From positions 1-10,701 of the forward strand of contig CALWVC010000036.1 of assembly GCA_944384865.1 (NCBI GenBank): DNA of 10,701 bases, given 5' to 3'. This document shows, one piece after another, positions 1 to 5,410 of this stretch. Position numbers and translations under genes: made by a program. The notes below the pieces were generated by a model, which did no database searches, was not told the origin of the DNA, and saw only the letters and a program-made list of their open reading frames with translations. This stretch comes from an uncultured Clostridia bacterium. Lineage in GTDB: Bacteria > Bacillota > Clostridia > Oscillospirales > Acutalibacteraceae. Positions within the stretch are counted from its first letter, which is position 1. Each line of letters begins with the position of its first letter.

Positions 1-251
1 GGCGCGAGCCAGGGAGGACAAAACGCGAATTATACAGACGCGGACGGCAACGGGGTCTGCGACCGGTATGAGACGGGCGCGGGCAACGGCGCGAGCCAGG
101 GAGGACAAAACGCGAATTATACAGACGCGGACGGCAACGGGGTCTGCGACCGGTATGAGACGGGCGCGGGCAACGGCGCGAGCCAGGGAGGACAAAACGC
201 GAATTATACAGACGCGGACGGCAACGGGGTCTGCGACCGGTATGAGACGGG
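1..251 (+). repeat. 87-bp perfect tandem repeat, about 2.9 copies
   Basis: Copies begin at 1, 88 and 175. They are identical base for base until the third diverges at 252 (GGC becomes GGT). The period is exactly 29 codons, so copy number can change without breaking the frame. The array is clearly richer in G+C than the sigma and anti-sigma genes after it. It starts at the window edge, so its true length is unknown. Perfect identity, including third codon positions, points to recent expansion or gene conversion. Confidence 0.95.
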
Positions 252-312
252 TAATTGTTTGCGTGCCGGGATGAAACGGGAAAAGAAATTTCGGTGTAGA
301 CAATACAGATGA
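1..312 (+). CDS. 3' end of a secreted-type repeat protein with EF-hand-like calcium loops (5' truncated)
   Basis: Frame 1 is open from the first base to the TGA at 310-312 (103 codons), with no start inside the window, so this is the C-terminal part of a larger protein. It holds nearly three copies of a 29-residue unit: a Gly/Asn/Gln/Ala-rich linker followed by YTDADGNGVCDRYE. In that motif D, D, N, V, D and E sit at positions 1, 3, 5, 7, 9 and 12, the ligand spacing of an EF-hand-type calcium loop. Calcium binding and an extracytoplasmic location are inferred from the loop and the low-complexity linkers. The protein ends in a basic, Cys-containing tail (CLRAGMKREKKFRCRQYR). The sigma-factor gene starts 12 nt after the stop, so the two are probably co-transcribed. 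The linker resembles the Gly/Asn/Gln tail of the anti-sigma factor downstream, so this could be a related surface protein. The family of the missing N-terminal part cannot be seen. Confidence 0.7.
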   Translation, partial: GASQGGQNANYTDADGNGVCDRYETGAGNGASQGGQNANYTDADGNGVCDRYETGAGNGASQGGQNANYTDADGNGVCDRYETGNCLRAGMKREKKFRCRQYR

Positions 313-324
313 CAGGGAGATATC

Positions 325-807
325 ATGCGGAGCGAGCAAGAAGTCAACAAAGCCATCGAACGGTATGCAGATACCGTTCGACGGCTTTGTATGATCTATT
401 TGAAAAACGAAACTGATACTGAAGACATATTTCAAACAGTATTTTTGAAATATGTTGTTAGTTCCGTGTCGTTTGAAAATGAAGAACACGAGAAAGCCTG
501 GCTGATTCGCGTAACGATTAATGCGTGCAAAGATGTGCTTAAACGCTTTTTCCGCAGTCATACCATATCGTTAAACGAACTGATGGAACAACCGGAAATT
601 TTGGAGCCGGATCATACCGAGGTTCTGGAGGCTGTGCTGTCACTGCCTCTTAAGTATAAAGACGTTGTGTATTTGCATTATTATGAAGGGTATACCGCAC
701 CTCAGATCAGTCGGATTCTTAGAAAAAATGTCAATACGGTTTATACGCTGCTTACGCGCTCCAGACAACTGTTAAAGGAAAAGTTGGGGGGTGACGGGCT
801 TGAATAA
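325..807 (+). CDS. ECF-like sigma-70 family RNA polymerase sigma factor
   Basis: A 160-residue protein with the two-domain plan of extracytoplasmic-function sigma factors. Region 2 (about residues 10-75) includes YADTVRRLCMIYLKNETDTE and the DIFQTVFLKYV stretch that contacts core polymerase and the -10 element. A short linker follows. Region 4 (about 100-152) has a helix-turn-helix in YTAPQISRILRKNVNTVYTL for -35 recognition. The ATG follows AGGGAG at 6 nt spacing. The stop overlaps the start of the anti-sigma gene, which suggests translational coupling and near-equal synthesis. Its likely role is to transcribe a small envelope or surface regulon, perhaps including this operon, when the membrane anti-sigma factor releases it. 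The signal and target promoters are unknown. The gene is visibly richer in A+T than the repeat gene before it. Confidence 0.9.
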   Translation: MRSEQEVNKAIERYADTVRRLCMIYLKNETDTEDIFQTVFLKYVVSSVSFENEEHEKAWLIRVTINACKDVLKRFFRSHTISLNELMEQPEILEPDHTEVLEAVLSLPLKYKDVVYLHYYEGYTAPQISRILRKNVNTVYTLLTRSRQLLKEKLGGDGLE

Positions 808-1564
808 CAAAATTCATCAGGCGCTGCAGCAGATTCATGCCGAACAGGCATTAAAAGACAAAACAAAAGCTGCTTTAAAACAGAAAATACAGCAATATGA
901 AAAACAAAAATATAAAACAGAGAAGCGACGTCTGGTTGCGATATTGGCATGTTTGTGTCTGCTGTTGATTGGCGGCGCAGGCTGGTTTTATTTTACACCA
1001 GCCACAACGATCAGTATCGACATCAATCCATCGCTTGAGGTGGGAGTAAATTTCTTTGACCGGGTGGTCTCGGTAGAGAGTTATAACGATGACGGACAAG
1101 AGCTTGCCGCTTCATTGGATATAAGATTTATGACCTATGCGCAGGCAATTCAGGAGATCTTAGAGACTGAGAATATTACGGATCTGTTATCTGCAGACGA
1201 AATTCTGACGATTTCTGTAATCGGATCTGATGAACAACGTTGCAGAAGAATACTTTCGGATATTGAGTCCTATACAGCGGGGCAGAAAAATATTTATTGC
1301 TATTCTGCTGCTTCAGACGAAGTCGCAACAGCACACGAAATAGGGCTTTCATATGGAAAATACAGAGCTTTTTTAGAGTTGCAGTCTCTTGATCCAGACA
1401 TTACGCCGGAAGAACTGCAACATATGACGATGCGGGAAATTCGCGACTTAATAGATTCTTTATCGGGCAACAAACAGAATGAGAATGCCAGCGATACACA
1501 CCAAGGCGCTGGAAACGGACACGGGCAGAATTCGGGCGGAGGAAATCGGCGTCAGGGGCGTTAA
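800..1564 (+). CDS. RsgI-like single-pass membrane anti-sigma factor
   Basis: Predicted 254-residue type II membrane protein. It has a charged cytoplasmic segment (about 1-44, MNNKIHQALQQIHAEQALKD and following), one membrane helix (about 45-66, LVAILACLCLLLIGGAGWFY) and an outside domain that begins TTISIDINPSLEVGVNFFDR. That SIDINPS...GVN.FDRV.SVE.YN motif is typical of the extracytoplasmic domain of RsgI-family anti-sigma factors. The short cytoplasmic part probably sequesters the sigma factor encoded just upstream. The C-terminus is a low-complexity Gly/Asn/Gln/Arg tail, probably a flexible or wall-contacting region. Start choice: TTG at 800 has GGGGGTGA at 786-793 with 6 nt spacing and overlaps the sigma gene by 8 nt. 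GTG at 791, three codons longer, is an alternative served by AAAGGAAAAG. The 3' end overlaps the stop of the convergent PII-like gene by 4 nt. What it senses is unknown. Confidence 0.85.
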   Translation: MNNKIHQALQQIHAEQALKDKTKAALKQKIQQYEKQKYKTEKRRLVAILACLCLLLIGGAGWFYFTPATTISIDINPSLEVGVNFFDRVVSVESYNDDGQELAASLDIRFMTYAQAIQEILETENITDLLSADEILTISVIGSDEQRCRRILSDIESYTAGQKNIYCYSAASDEVATAHEIGLSYGKYRAFLELQSLDPDITPEELQHMTMREIRDLIDSLSGNKQNENASDTHQGAGNGHGQNSGGGNRRQGR

Positions 1565-2244
1565 TTGAGCCGTACGACGTTGTCTAGCCCCAGCGAACAT
1601 ATAATAGCGCCGGCCTCAGAGTCCAGCCCATGTTCCTGATTGATGCTTTCCATGATCAGATTTCTGGTCTGTGCGGTAGCGACGATGGCCAGCAGCTCTT
1701 TTTCCGACTGGACGGTGATCCCATAAAATTTAGAAGCTGCGGTCTGATCCGGATCGGCCCAGCGGGCGCGGATGACCGTACCGCCCCGGGCGCCGGCCCG
1801 TTTAGCGGTATCCATGACCTGGTCGGTATGACCCGGGTTGACCAACACTAAAATCAGGCTGTTATTGCTTTGCGGTTGCATATCGATCTCTCCTTGTTGC
1901 GAGTTTACAGGCACATCGCCGAACAGTTTGGCGGCCACCGGGTTGCTGATGGCGGTCAGCGGGATAGAAAATACAATGCCTTTGGCGTTGACGCTGGCCC
2001 GCATGGCGTTGTTTAAATCGTGCAGCAGCGTATCTACCGTAGACGCGGCGGCGTAGCTGAGCAGAATATCCCGTTCGCTGGTGCCGAAGCCCAGCACATC
2101 CAGCAGCTCGGAAGAGGCAGTGCCGTATCCGGAACACTGAAAATGTAAAAACGAACCCGTTTGTGAATATTGTCTGGCGATGACAGCACCCTGCCGCCGC
2201 TCCACAATGGTAACGATCAGCTTGATAATTTCTTTGCTTTGCAT
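1561..2244 (-). CDS. Double-domain PII-like (GlnB-family) regulatory protein
   Basis: A 227-residue soluble protein made of two PII-like halves. The N-terminal half (about 6-100) runs from KLIVTIVERRQGAVIA to KGIVFSIPLTAI. The C-terminal half (about 128-226) has the clearest signature: a first strand LILVLVNPG, a helix, then AGARGGTVIRARW, a strand FYGITVQSEKELLAIVAT, and a last helix and strand ending SLGLDNVVRL. Canonical PII proteins are single domains of about 110 residues forming trimers, so a fused pair is a variant form. No long T-loop with the uridylylated tyrosine of GlnB is evident. It lies 12 nt after the DUF1538 membrane gene, behind the RBS AGGGGG, so the two should be co-expressed. 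PII-like proteins often bind nucleotides and gate transporters; regulation of the upstream transporter is therefore inferred. Ligand and effect are unknown. Confidence 0.8.
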   Translation of the reverse strand: MQSKEIIKLIVTIVERRQGAVIARQYSQTGSFLHFQCSGYGTASSELLDVLGFGTSERDILLSYAAASTVDTLLHDLNNAMRASVNAKGIVFSIPLTAISNPVAAKLFGDVPVNSQQGEIDMQPQSNNSLILVLVNPGHTDQVMDTAKRAGARGGTVIRARWADPDQTAASKFYGITVQSEKELLAIVATAQTRNLIMESINQEHGLDSEAGAIICSLGLDNVVRLN

Positions 2245-2256
2245 GGCGGCCGCCCC

Positions 2257-3792
2257 CTATTCGTCAAAATATAAAATGCAGTCCCGTACGCCGTCGAACT
2301 GCGGCAGCTGGCGCAGACGCTTTTGCTGCAGCCGGGTTTTCAGCGTACCGGTCAAGCCCAATACCTGAATGGTCAGCAGCGGGGTCATCGCCACCATTGC
2401 CACAATGCCGAAAGCGTCAGTCAGAATATTGCCGCCCATGGCCTGACAGGCGCCCATTGCCAGCGGCAGCAGAAAGGTGGCGGTCATCGGCCCGCTGGCG
2501 ACGCCGCCGGAGTCGAACGCAATACCGGTAAAAATCTGCGGAACAAAAAAGGTCATGGTCAGCGAGATCAGATAACCGGGAATCAGAAACCACATGATCG
2601 AGATCCCGGTTAAAATGCGGATCATCGACAAGCCTACCGACACGGCTATACCGATAGACAGGCTGTGTTCAATGGATTTCTGTGTGATAGAGCCGTTTGA
2701 AATTTCCTCAACCTGTTTGGTCAACACCTGTACGGCCGGCTCGGCTCTTACGATAAAATAGCCGATGAGCATGCCGATGGGGATCAGCAGCCAGTTGTTG
2801 TCGCCGGAAGCCAGCGTTTGGCCGATATAGTGGCCGGCGGGCATAAATCCAACATTGACGCCGGTTAAAAACAATACCAGCCCCATATAGGCATAAATGA
2901 AGCCGGACAGAATTTTTAAAAGCTGACGTTTGTGAAATCGGCGGGAGAAAATCTGAAACAATACGAAGACCACAGCGATGGGCAGCAGCGCGGTGGCGAC
3001 CTCCCACGCATATGCAGGAAATGCGGAAACAAAGGTTTTGGCCAGAGCCTGGGTGTTGCCGTAATCCGTGATCTGTACATCGCTGGCCACAGCAGATTGG
3101 GGATTATAAAAGATTCCCAACAGCAAAACCGATAAGATCGGGCCGATGCTGCACAGCGCGATCAGACCGAAACTGTCGCTGCTGGAATTTTTATCGCTTC
3201 GGATCGCAGCCATACCGATACCAAGCGCCATGATAAACGGCACGGTGATCGGCCCGGTGGTAACGCCGCCGGAGTCAAACGACACCGGCACAAAGTCGTC
3301 TGGCGCAAACCATGCCAGAATAAAAACGATGCTATAAAAAAACACCAGCGTATAAGACAGCGGGATTTTCAGCAGCATACGCAGCTGCGCGATCAACAGG
3401 AAAAATCCTACCCCTGCGGCGACGGTGAGAATCAGAACCAGATTTGGGATAGAAGGCACCTGCTCGGCCAGCACCTGCAGATCCGGTTCGGCGACGGTAA
3501 TGATCACGCCTAAAACCAGACAGGCTGTGAGAGATAATAGAATTTTTTTGGATTTGCTCATCTGCACGCCGATGCCCTCGCCCATCGGAATCATCGACAT
3601 ATCCACGCCCAGCGTGAAAAGCCCCATACCCACGATCAGCATGACCGCGCCCACCAGAAACATCACAAAGGTGGACAGCGACAGCGGCGCAAGGGTGATG
3701 CTGAGCAGAAATACGATCAGTGTGATCGGCAGTACCGAGGAAACAGACTCGGATACCTTTTCCTTTAACAGTTTATTGTGCAGCAACCGCAT
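2257..3792 (-). CDS. DUF1538 family multi-pass membrane protein, probable transporter
   Basis: A 511-residue, very hydrophobic protein with about 12-14 membrane segments, recognised as DUF1538. It is an internal duplication. TLGVDMSMIPMGEGIG (60-75) matches LTGVNVGFMPAGHYIG (309-324); AEPDLQVLAEQV (101-112) matches AEPAVQVLTKQV (350-361); FDSGGVTTGP (172-181) matches FDSGGVASGP (426-435). The repeat offset is about 250 residues, so two homologous halves probably form the transport fold, with FDSGGV..GP a likely substrate or ion site. From memory and unchecked, DUF1538 proteins of Halomonas (UmpA/UmpB) were reported as a two-subunit cation/proton antiporter; here both units sit in one chain. 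Start: ATG at 3792 is only 2 nt from AGGAGG (3800-3795). TTG at 3786 lies 8 nt away and is better placed, giving 509 residues. First gene of a two-gene operon with the PII-like protein. Confidence 0.85.
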   Translation of the reverse strand: MRLLHNKLLKEKVSESVSSVLPITLIVFLLSITLAPLSLSTFVMFLVGAVMLIVGMGLFTLGVDMSMIPMGEGIGVQMSKSKKILLSLTACLVLGVIITVAEPDLQVLAEQVPSIPNLVLILTVAAGVGFFLLIAQLRMLLKIPLSYTLVFFYSIVFILAWFAPDDFVPVSFDSGGVTTGPITVPFIMALGIGMAAIRSDKNSSSDSFGLIALCSIGPILSVLLLGIFYNPQSAVASDVQITDYGNTQALAKTFVSAFPAYAWEVATALLPIAVVFVLFQIFSRRFHKRQLLKILSGFIYAYMGLVLFLTGVNVGFMPAGHYIGQTLASGDNNWLLIPIGMLIGYFIVRAEPAVQVLTKQVEEISNGSITQKSIEHSLSIGIAVSVGLSMIRILTGISIMWFLIPGYLISLTMTFFVPQIFTGIAFDSGGVASGPMTATFLLPLAMGACQAMGGNILTDAFGIVAMVAMTPLLTIQVLGLTGTLKTRLQQKRLRQLPQFDGVRDCILYFDE

Positions 3793-3822
3793 CGCCTCCT
3801 GCTTTTTGATTTTAAAAATATC

Positions 3823-3856
3823 CCCCTATTATATATTATAGGGGCTGCATAGCCCC
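3823..3856. repeat. Two abutting palindromes sharing GGGG, probable operator
   Basis: Palindrome 1 spans 3823-3844: arms CCCCTAT and ATAGGGG around an AT-rich centre, 22 bp with one mismatched pair. Palindrome 2 spans 3841-3856: arms GGGGCT and AGCCCC around GCAT. They share the GGGG at 3841-3844. The first covers the -10 box of the minus-strand promoter; the second fills its 17-nt spacer almost exactly. Both lie upstream of, or at, the expected transcription start, so they are more likely protein-binding DNA sites than RNA hairpins. Confidence 0.55.
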
Positions 3857-3863
3857 GGCGCAA
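3828..3863 (-). promoter_or_regulatory. Sigma-A-type promoter of the DUF1538/PII-like operon
   Basis: On the minus strand, TTGCGC (3863-3858) is followed after 17 nt by a perfect TATAAT (3840-3835). A second TATAAT lies at 3833-3828. Transcription would start near 3828-3821, leaving a leader of about 30 nt before the AGGAGG and start codon. The -10 region and the spacer are each occupied by a palindrome, described separately. Confidence 0.6.
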
Positions 3864-4054
3864 GCATATTTTGACGAATACAGCGGATTTTGGAGGACCT
3901 GTCATATTTCCCAGACCGTTGGTTTGAAAATTAGCAAAAGCGCTGTCAGTATGCGACAGGAGATTCAGATGCTTGTTTGGCGCGGGATTGTTTGAATGTG
4001 CGGTGATTTCCCCCGCGTTATGTATTATAATAAAAAATACTGCGCAAAAGCAAA
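3864..4054. other. Intergenic region with no supported gene
   Basis: This lies between the DUF1538 promoter and the terminator of the Cys-rich miniprotein gene. It holds a short inverted repeat, CTGTC/GACAG, at 3942-3958. There is an AGGAG-preceded 8-codon plus-strand frame at 3969-3995 that I do not regard as a gene. A minus-strand TTGCTT (4053-4048), 18 nt, TATAAT (4029-4024) pattern could be a second upstream promoter for the DUF1538 operon, but its -35 lies in the terminator T-run. Nothing else convincing is seen. Confidence 0.4.
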
Positions 4055-4083
4055 GCAGCGCCCCGGAAATCCCGGAGCGCTGC
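4046..4083 (-). terminator. Rho-independent terminator of the Cys-rich miniprotein gene
   Basis: Arms at 4055-4066 and 4072-4083 pair over 12 positions with one mismatch around a 5-nt loop. On the minus strand the stem is followed by TTTGCTTTT. It starts 17 nt after the miniprotein stop codon, as expected for a monocistronic transcript. Confidence 0.8.
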
Positions 4084-4100
4084 CGCCGTTATTCAGATGG

Positions 4101-4211
4101 TTAGCAATTGTTGCAGCCACAGCCGCTTCTGTCGTTACCGCCGCACAGAACGCAGATCAAAATCAGAATGATGATCCAGTCACAGCAGCCGTTATTTGAA
4201 AAACAACCCAT
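4101..4211 (-). CDS. Cys-rich single-helix miniprotein (36 residues)
   Basis: ATG at 4211-4209 to TAA at 4103-4101. The product starts MGCFSNNGCCDW, has a hydrophobic core IIILILICVLC (about 13-23) and ends GGNDRSGCGCNNC. Eight of 36 residues are Cys (3, 9, 10, 20, 23, 31, 33, 36). An AGGGGG ribosome binding site sits about 9 nt upstream, and a strong terminator follows 17 nt downstream, so this is a well-formed gene despite its size. It resembles the short Gly/Cys-rich hydrophobic proteins common in Clostridia, sometimes labelled high-cysteine (HCB-type) proteins and often suspected to be spore-coat or sporulation proteins; that likeness is from memory. A TATACACT element at 4250-4243, suitably placed for a -10, recalls the sporulation sigma-E -10, but no matching -35 is clear. 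Function is unknown; metal binding or disulfide cross-linking are possibilities. Confidence 0.7.
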   Translation of the reverse strand: MGCFSNNGCCDWIIILILICVLCGGNDRSGCGCNNC

Positions 4212-4383
4212 GAATCGCTTCCCCCTTTCTGCCTTCAATAACAGTGTATACAGCGGGCAAAAATGTGTTCCGGTCGATTGCTATTTTATACATTAAAAAA
4301 TTAAAATAAATTAGAATTTATTTAAAAACAGAAGATATAAAAAGATAAATTGAATTTTTAGCAATCTATGAAGAAAAAAGGAA

Positions 4384-4400
4384 TTTGACTTTCTCTGACC
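4384..4400 (-). promoter_or_regulatory. CtsR operator (heptanucleotide direct repeat)
   Basis: Read on the minus strand this is GGTCAGA-GAA-AGTCAAA. The CtsR consensus is RGTCAAA-NAN-RGTCAAA, so there is a single deviation (G for A at position 6 of the first heptad). It overlaps the -35 hexamer and spacer of the ctsR promoter, so a bound CtsR dimer would block RNA polymerase and repress its own operon. A lone GGTCAAA half-site also occurs at 4426-4432 in the leader, touching the ribosome binding site. Confidence 0.85.
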
Positions 4401-4413
4401 ATTTGGGTACAAT
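4385..4413 (+). promoter_or_regulatory. Sigma-A promoter of the ctsR-mcsA-mcsB-clpC operon
   Basis: TTGACT (4385-4390), 17-nt spacer, TACAAT (4408-4413). Transcription should begin near 4420, giving a leader of about 27 nt before the GTG start at 4447. The CtsR box overlaps the -35 hexamer and the first part of the spacer. Confidence 0.85.
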
Positions 4414-4446
4414 ATGATCAGTAAAGGTCAAAAAGGAGGGCTGAAC

Positions 4447-4899
4447 GTGCGGTTGAGCGATGTCATTACCGAAGCCATCCTGCAAATGCTGCAGGCTTCG
4501 GACGCCGGAACGGCGGAGATCAAGCGTAATGAGCTGGCAAACATGTATGGCTGCGTACCCAGTCAGATCAATTATGTCATTGCCTCGCGGTTTACGCCGG
4601 AGCAGGGCTATATTGTGGAAAGCAAGCGCGGCGGCGGCGGATATATCAAGATCCGGCGAATCAAGGTGGATCGGTCCAGCGCGCTGATGCATCTGGTGAA
4701 TTCAGTGGGCAATGAAATCAGCGCCAACACTGCGCGGATTTTGGTCAATAATTTATCTGTGGAGGGGTTCATTCCGGCAAAGGCGGCGTCGTTGATTGAT
4801 GCGGCAATGTCGGATACCTGTTATACCGACGTTCCCATCACGCTGCGCAATAAGCTGCGGGCGGCGATTTTTAAACAGATGCTGTTATCCTGTATATAA
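4447..4899 (+). CDS. ctsR: CtsR, transcriptional repressor of class III heat-shock genes
   Basis: A 150-residue DNA-binding repressor that binds heptad-repeat operators and shuts off clp/mcs genes until heat or McsB activity inactivates it. The N-terminal winged helix-turn-helix domain starts MRLSDVITEAILQML and includes NELANMYGCVPSQINYVIASRF. It continues through RGGGGYIKI, the glycine-rich wing loop known as the CtsR thermosensor. The C-terminal helical domain (about 75-150) matches the dimerisation and McsB-contacting part. Start choice: GTG at 4447 has AGGAGGG at 4434-4440 with 6 nt spacing, and the length then fits the family. The in-frame ATG at 4414 lies right after the -10 box, upstream of the expected transcript start, so it is rejected. 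First gene of the operon; the operator at 4384-4400 implies autorepression. Confidence 0.95.
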   Translation: MRLSDVITEAILQMLQASDAGTAEIKRNELANMYGCVPSQINYVIASRFTPEQGYIVESKRGGGGYIKIRRIKVDRSSALMHLVNSVGNEISANTARILVNNLSVEGFIPAKAASLIDAAMSDTCYTDVPITLRNKLRAAIFKQMLLSCI

Positions 4900-4918
4900 T
4901 TTTAGGAGGTAAGGGCTT

Positions 4919-5410
4919 ATGCTATGTATCAATTGCGGAAAAAGACAGGCGACTACGCACATCAAACAAACAGTAAACGGACAGACACACGAATACCACT
5001 TGTGCCCGGAATGTGCGATGAAGCTGGGAATGGCCAGCTTTAATCCTTTCGATTTAAGCGACCTGTGGGCGTCGTTATTCAAAAATGATACTCCGGAGGT
5101 TTCCGAGACGGTGAAATGCCCCGGCTGCGGCAGTACTTTTGAACAAATTGCCAAGCGCGGCAAGCTGGGCTGCCCGGAATGTTACAAGACCTTTTATGAC
5201 GAGCTGCTGCCGTCGCTGCGAAAGCTGCACGGAAAAACCCATCATACCGGCAAGGTGCCCGGCAACGCCGACGAGGGCACAAAGACAGCAAGAGCATTGA
5301 AAACACTGCAGGAACAGCTGCAATCGGCTATTGAAAGCGAAGAATATGAAAAGGCGGCGCAGCTGCGTGATCAGATCCGCAGGATGGAACAGCAGGAGGG
5401 TGATCAGTAA
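4919..5410 (+). CDS. mcsA: McsA, zinc-binding activator of the McsB arginine kinase
   Basis: A 163-residue protein with four CxxC pairs: C3/C6, C29/C32, C67/C70 and C85/C88. These make the two zinc-binding modules typical of McsA. A C-terminal UVR-type helical hairpin (about 126-160) includes EYEKAAQLRDQIRRM. The same motif occurs in the ClpC middle region (DFERAAKLRD), in keeping with McsA acting at the McsB-ClpC interface. McsA stimulates McsB and helps deliver CtsR and other substrates. AGGAGGT at 4903-4909 gives a strong ribosome binding site 9 nt before the ATG. The TAA overlaps the mcsB start as TAATG, so the kinase and its activator are translationally coupled. Confidence 0.95.
   Translation: MLCINCGKRQATTHIKQTVNGQTHEYHLCPECAMKLGMASFNPFDLSDLWASLFKNDTPEVSETVKCPGCGSTFEQIAKRGKLGCPECYKTFYDELLPSLRKLHGKTHHTGKVPGNADEGTKTARALKTLQEQLQSAIESEEYEKAAQLRDQIRRMEQQEGDQ

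Noticed and set aside
1..251. CRISPR array
   Set aside because: The 87-bp units abut directly with no unique spacers and encode protein.
68..274. 68-residue plus-strand ORF over the repeat array (frame 2)
   Set aside because: It is an out-of-frame reading of the repeats. Frame 1 gives the EF-hand-like motif and stays open from the edge to 312.
3969..3995. 8-codon plus-strand frame after AGGAG
   Set aside because: Too short and isolated to support; no gene follows in the plausible frame.
3996..4199. 67-residue plus-strand ORF
   Set aside because: It runs through the miniprotein terminator and antisense to its gene, lacks a ribosome binding site, and its product looks random.
4414..4446. ATG at 4414 as the ctsR start
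   Set aside because: It immediately follows the -10 box and lies before the expected transcript start; GTG 4447 has an ideal ribosome binding site and fits family length.
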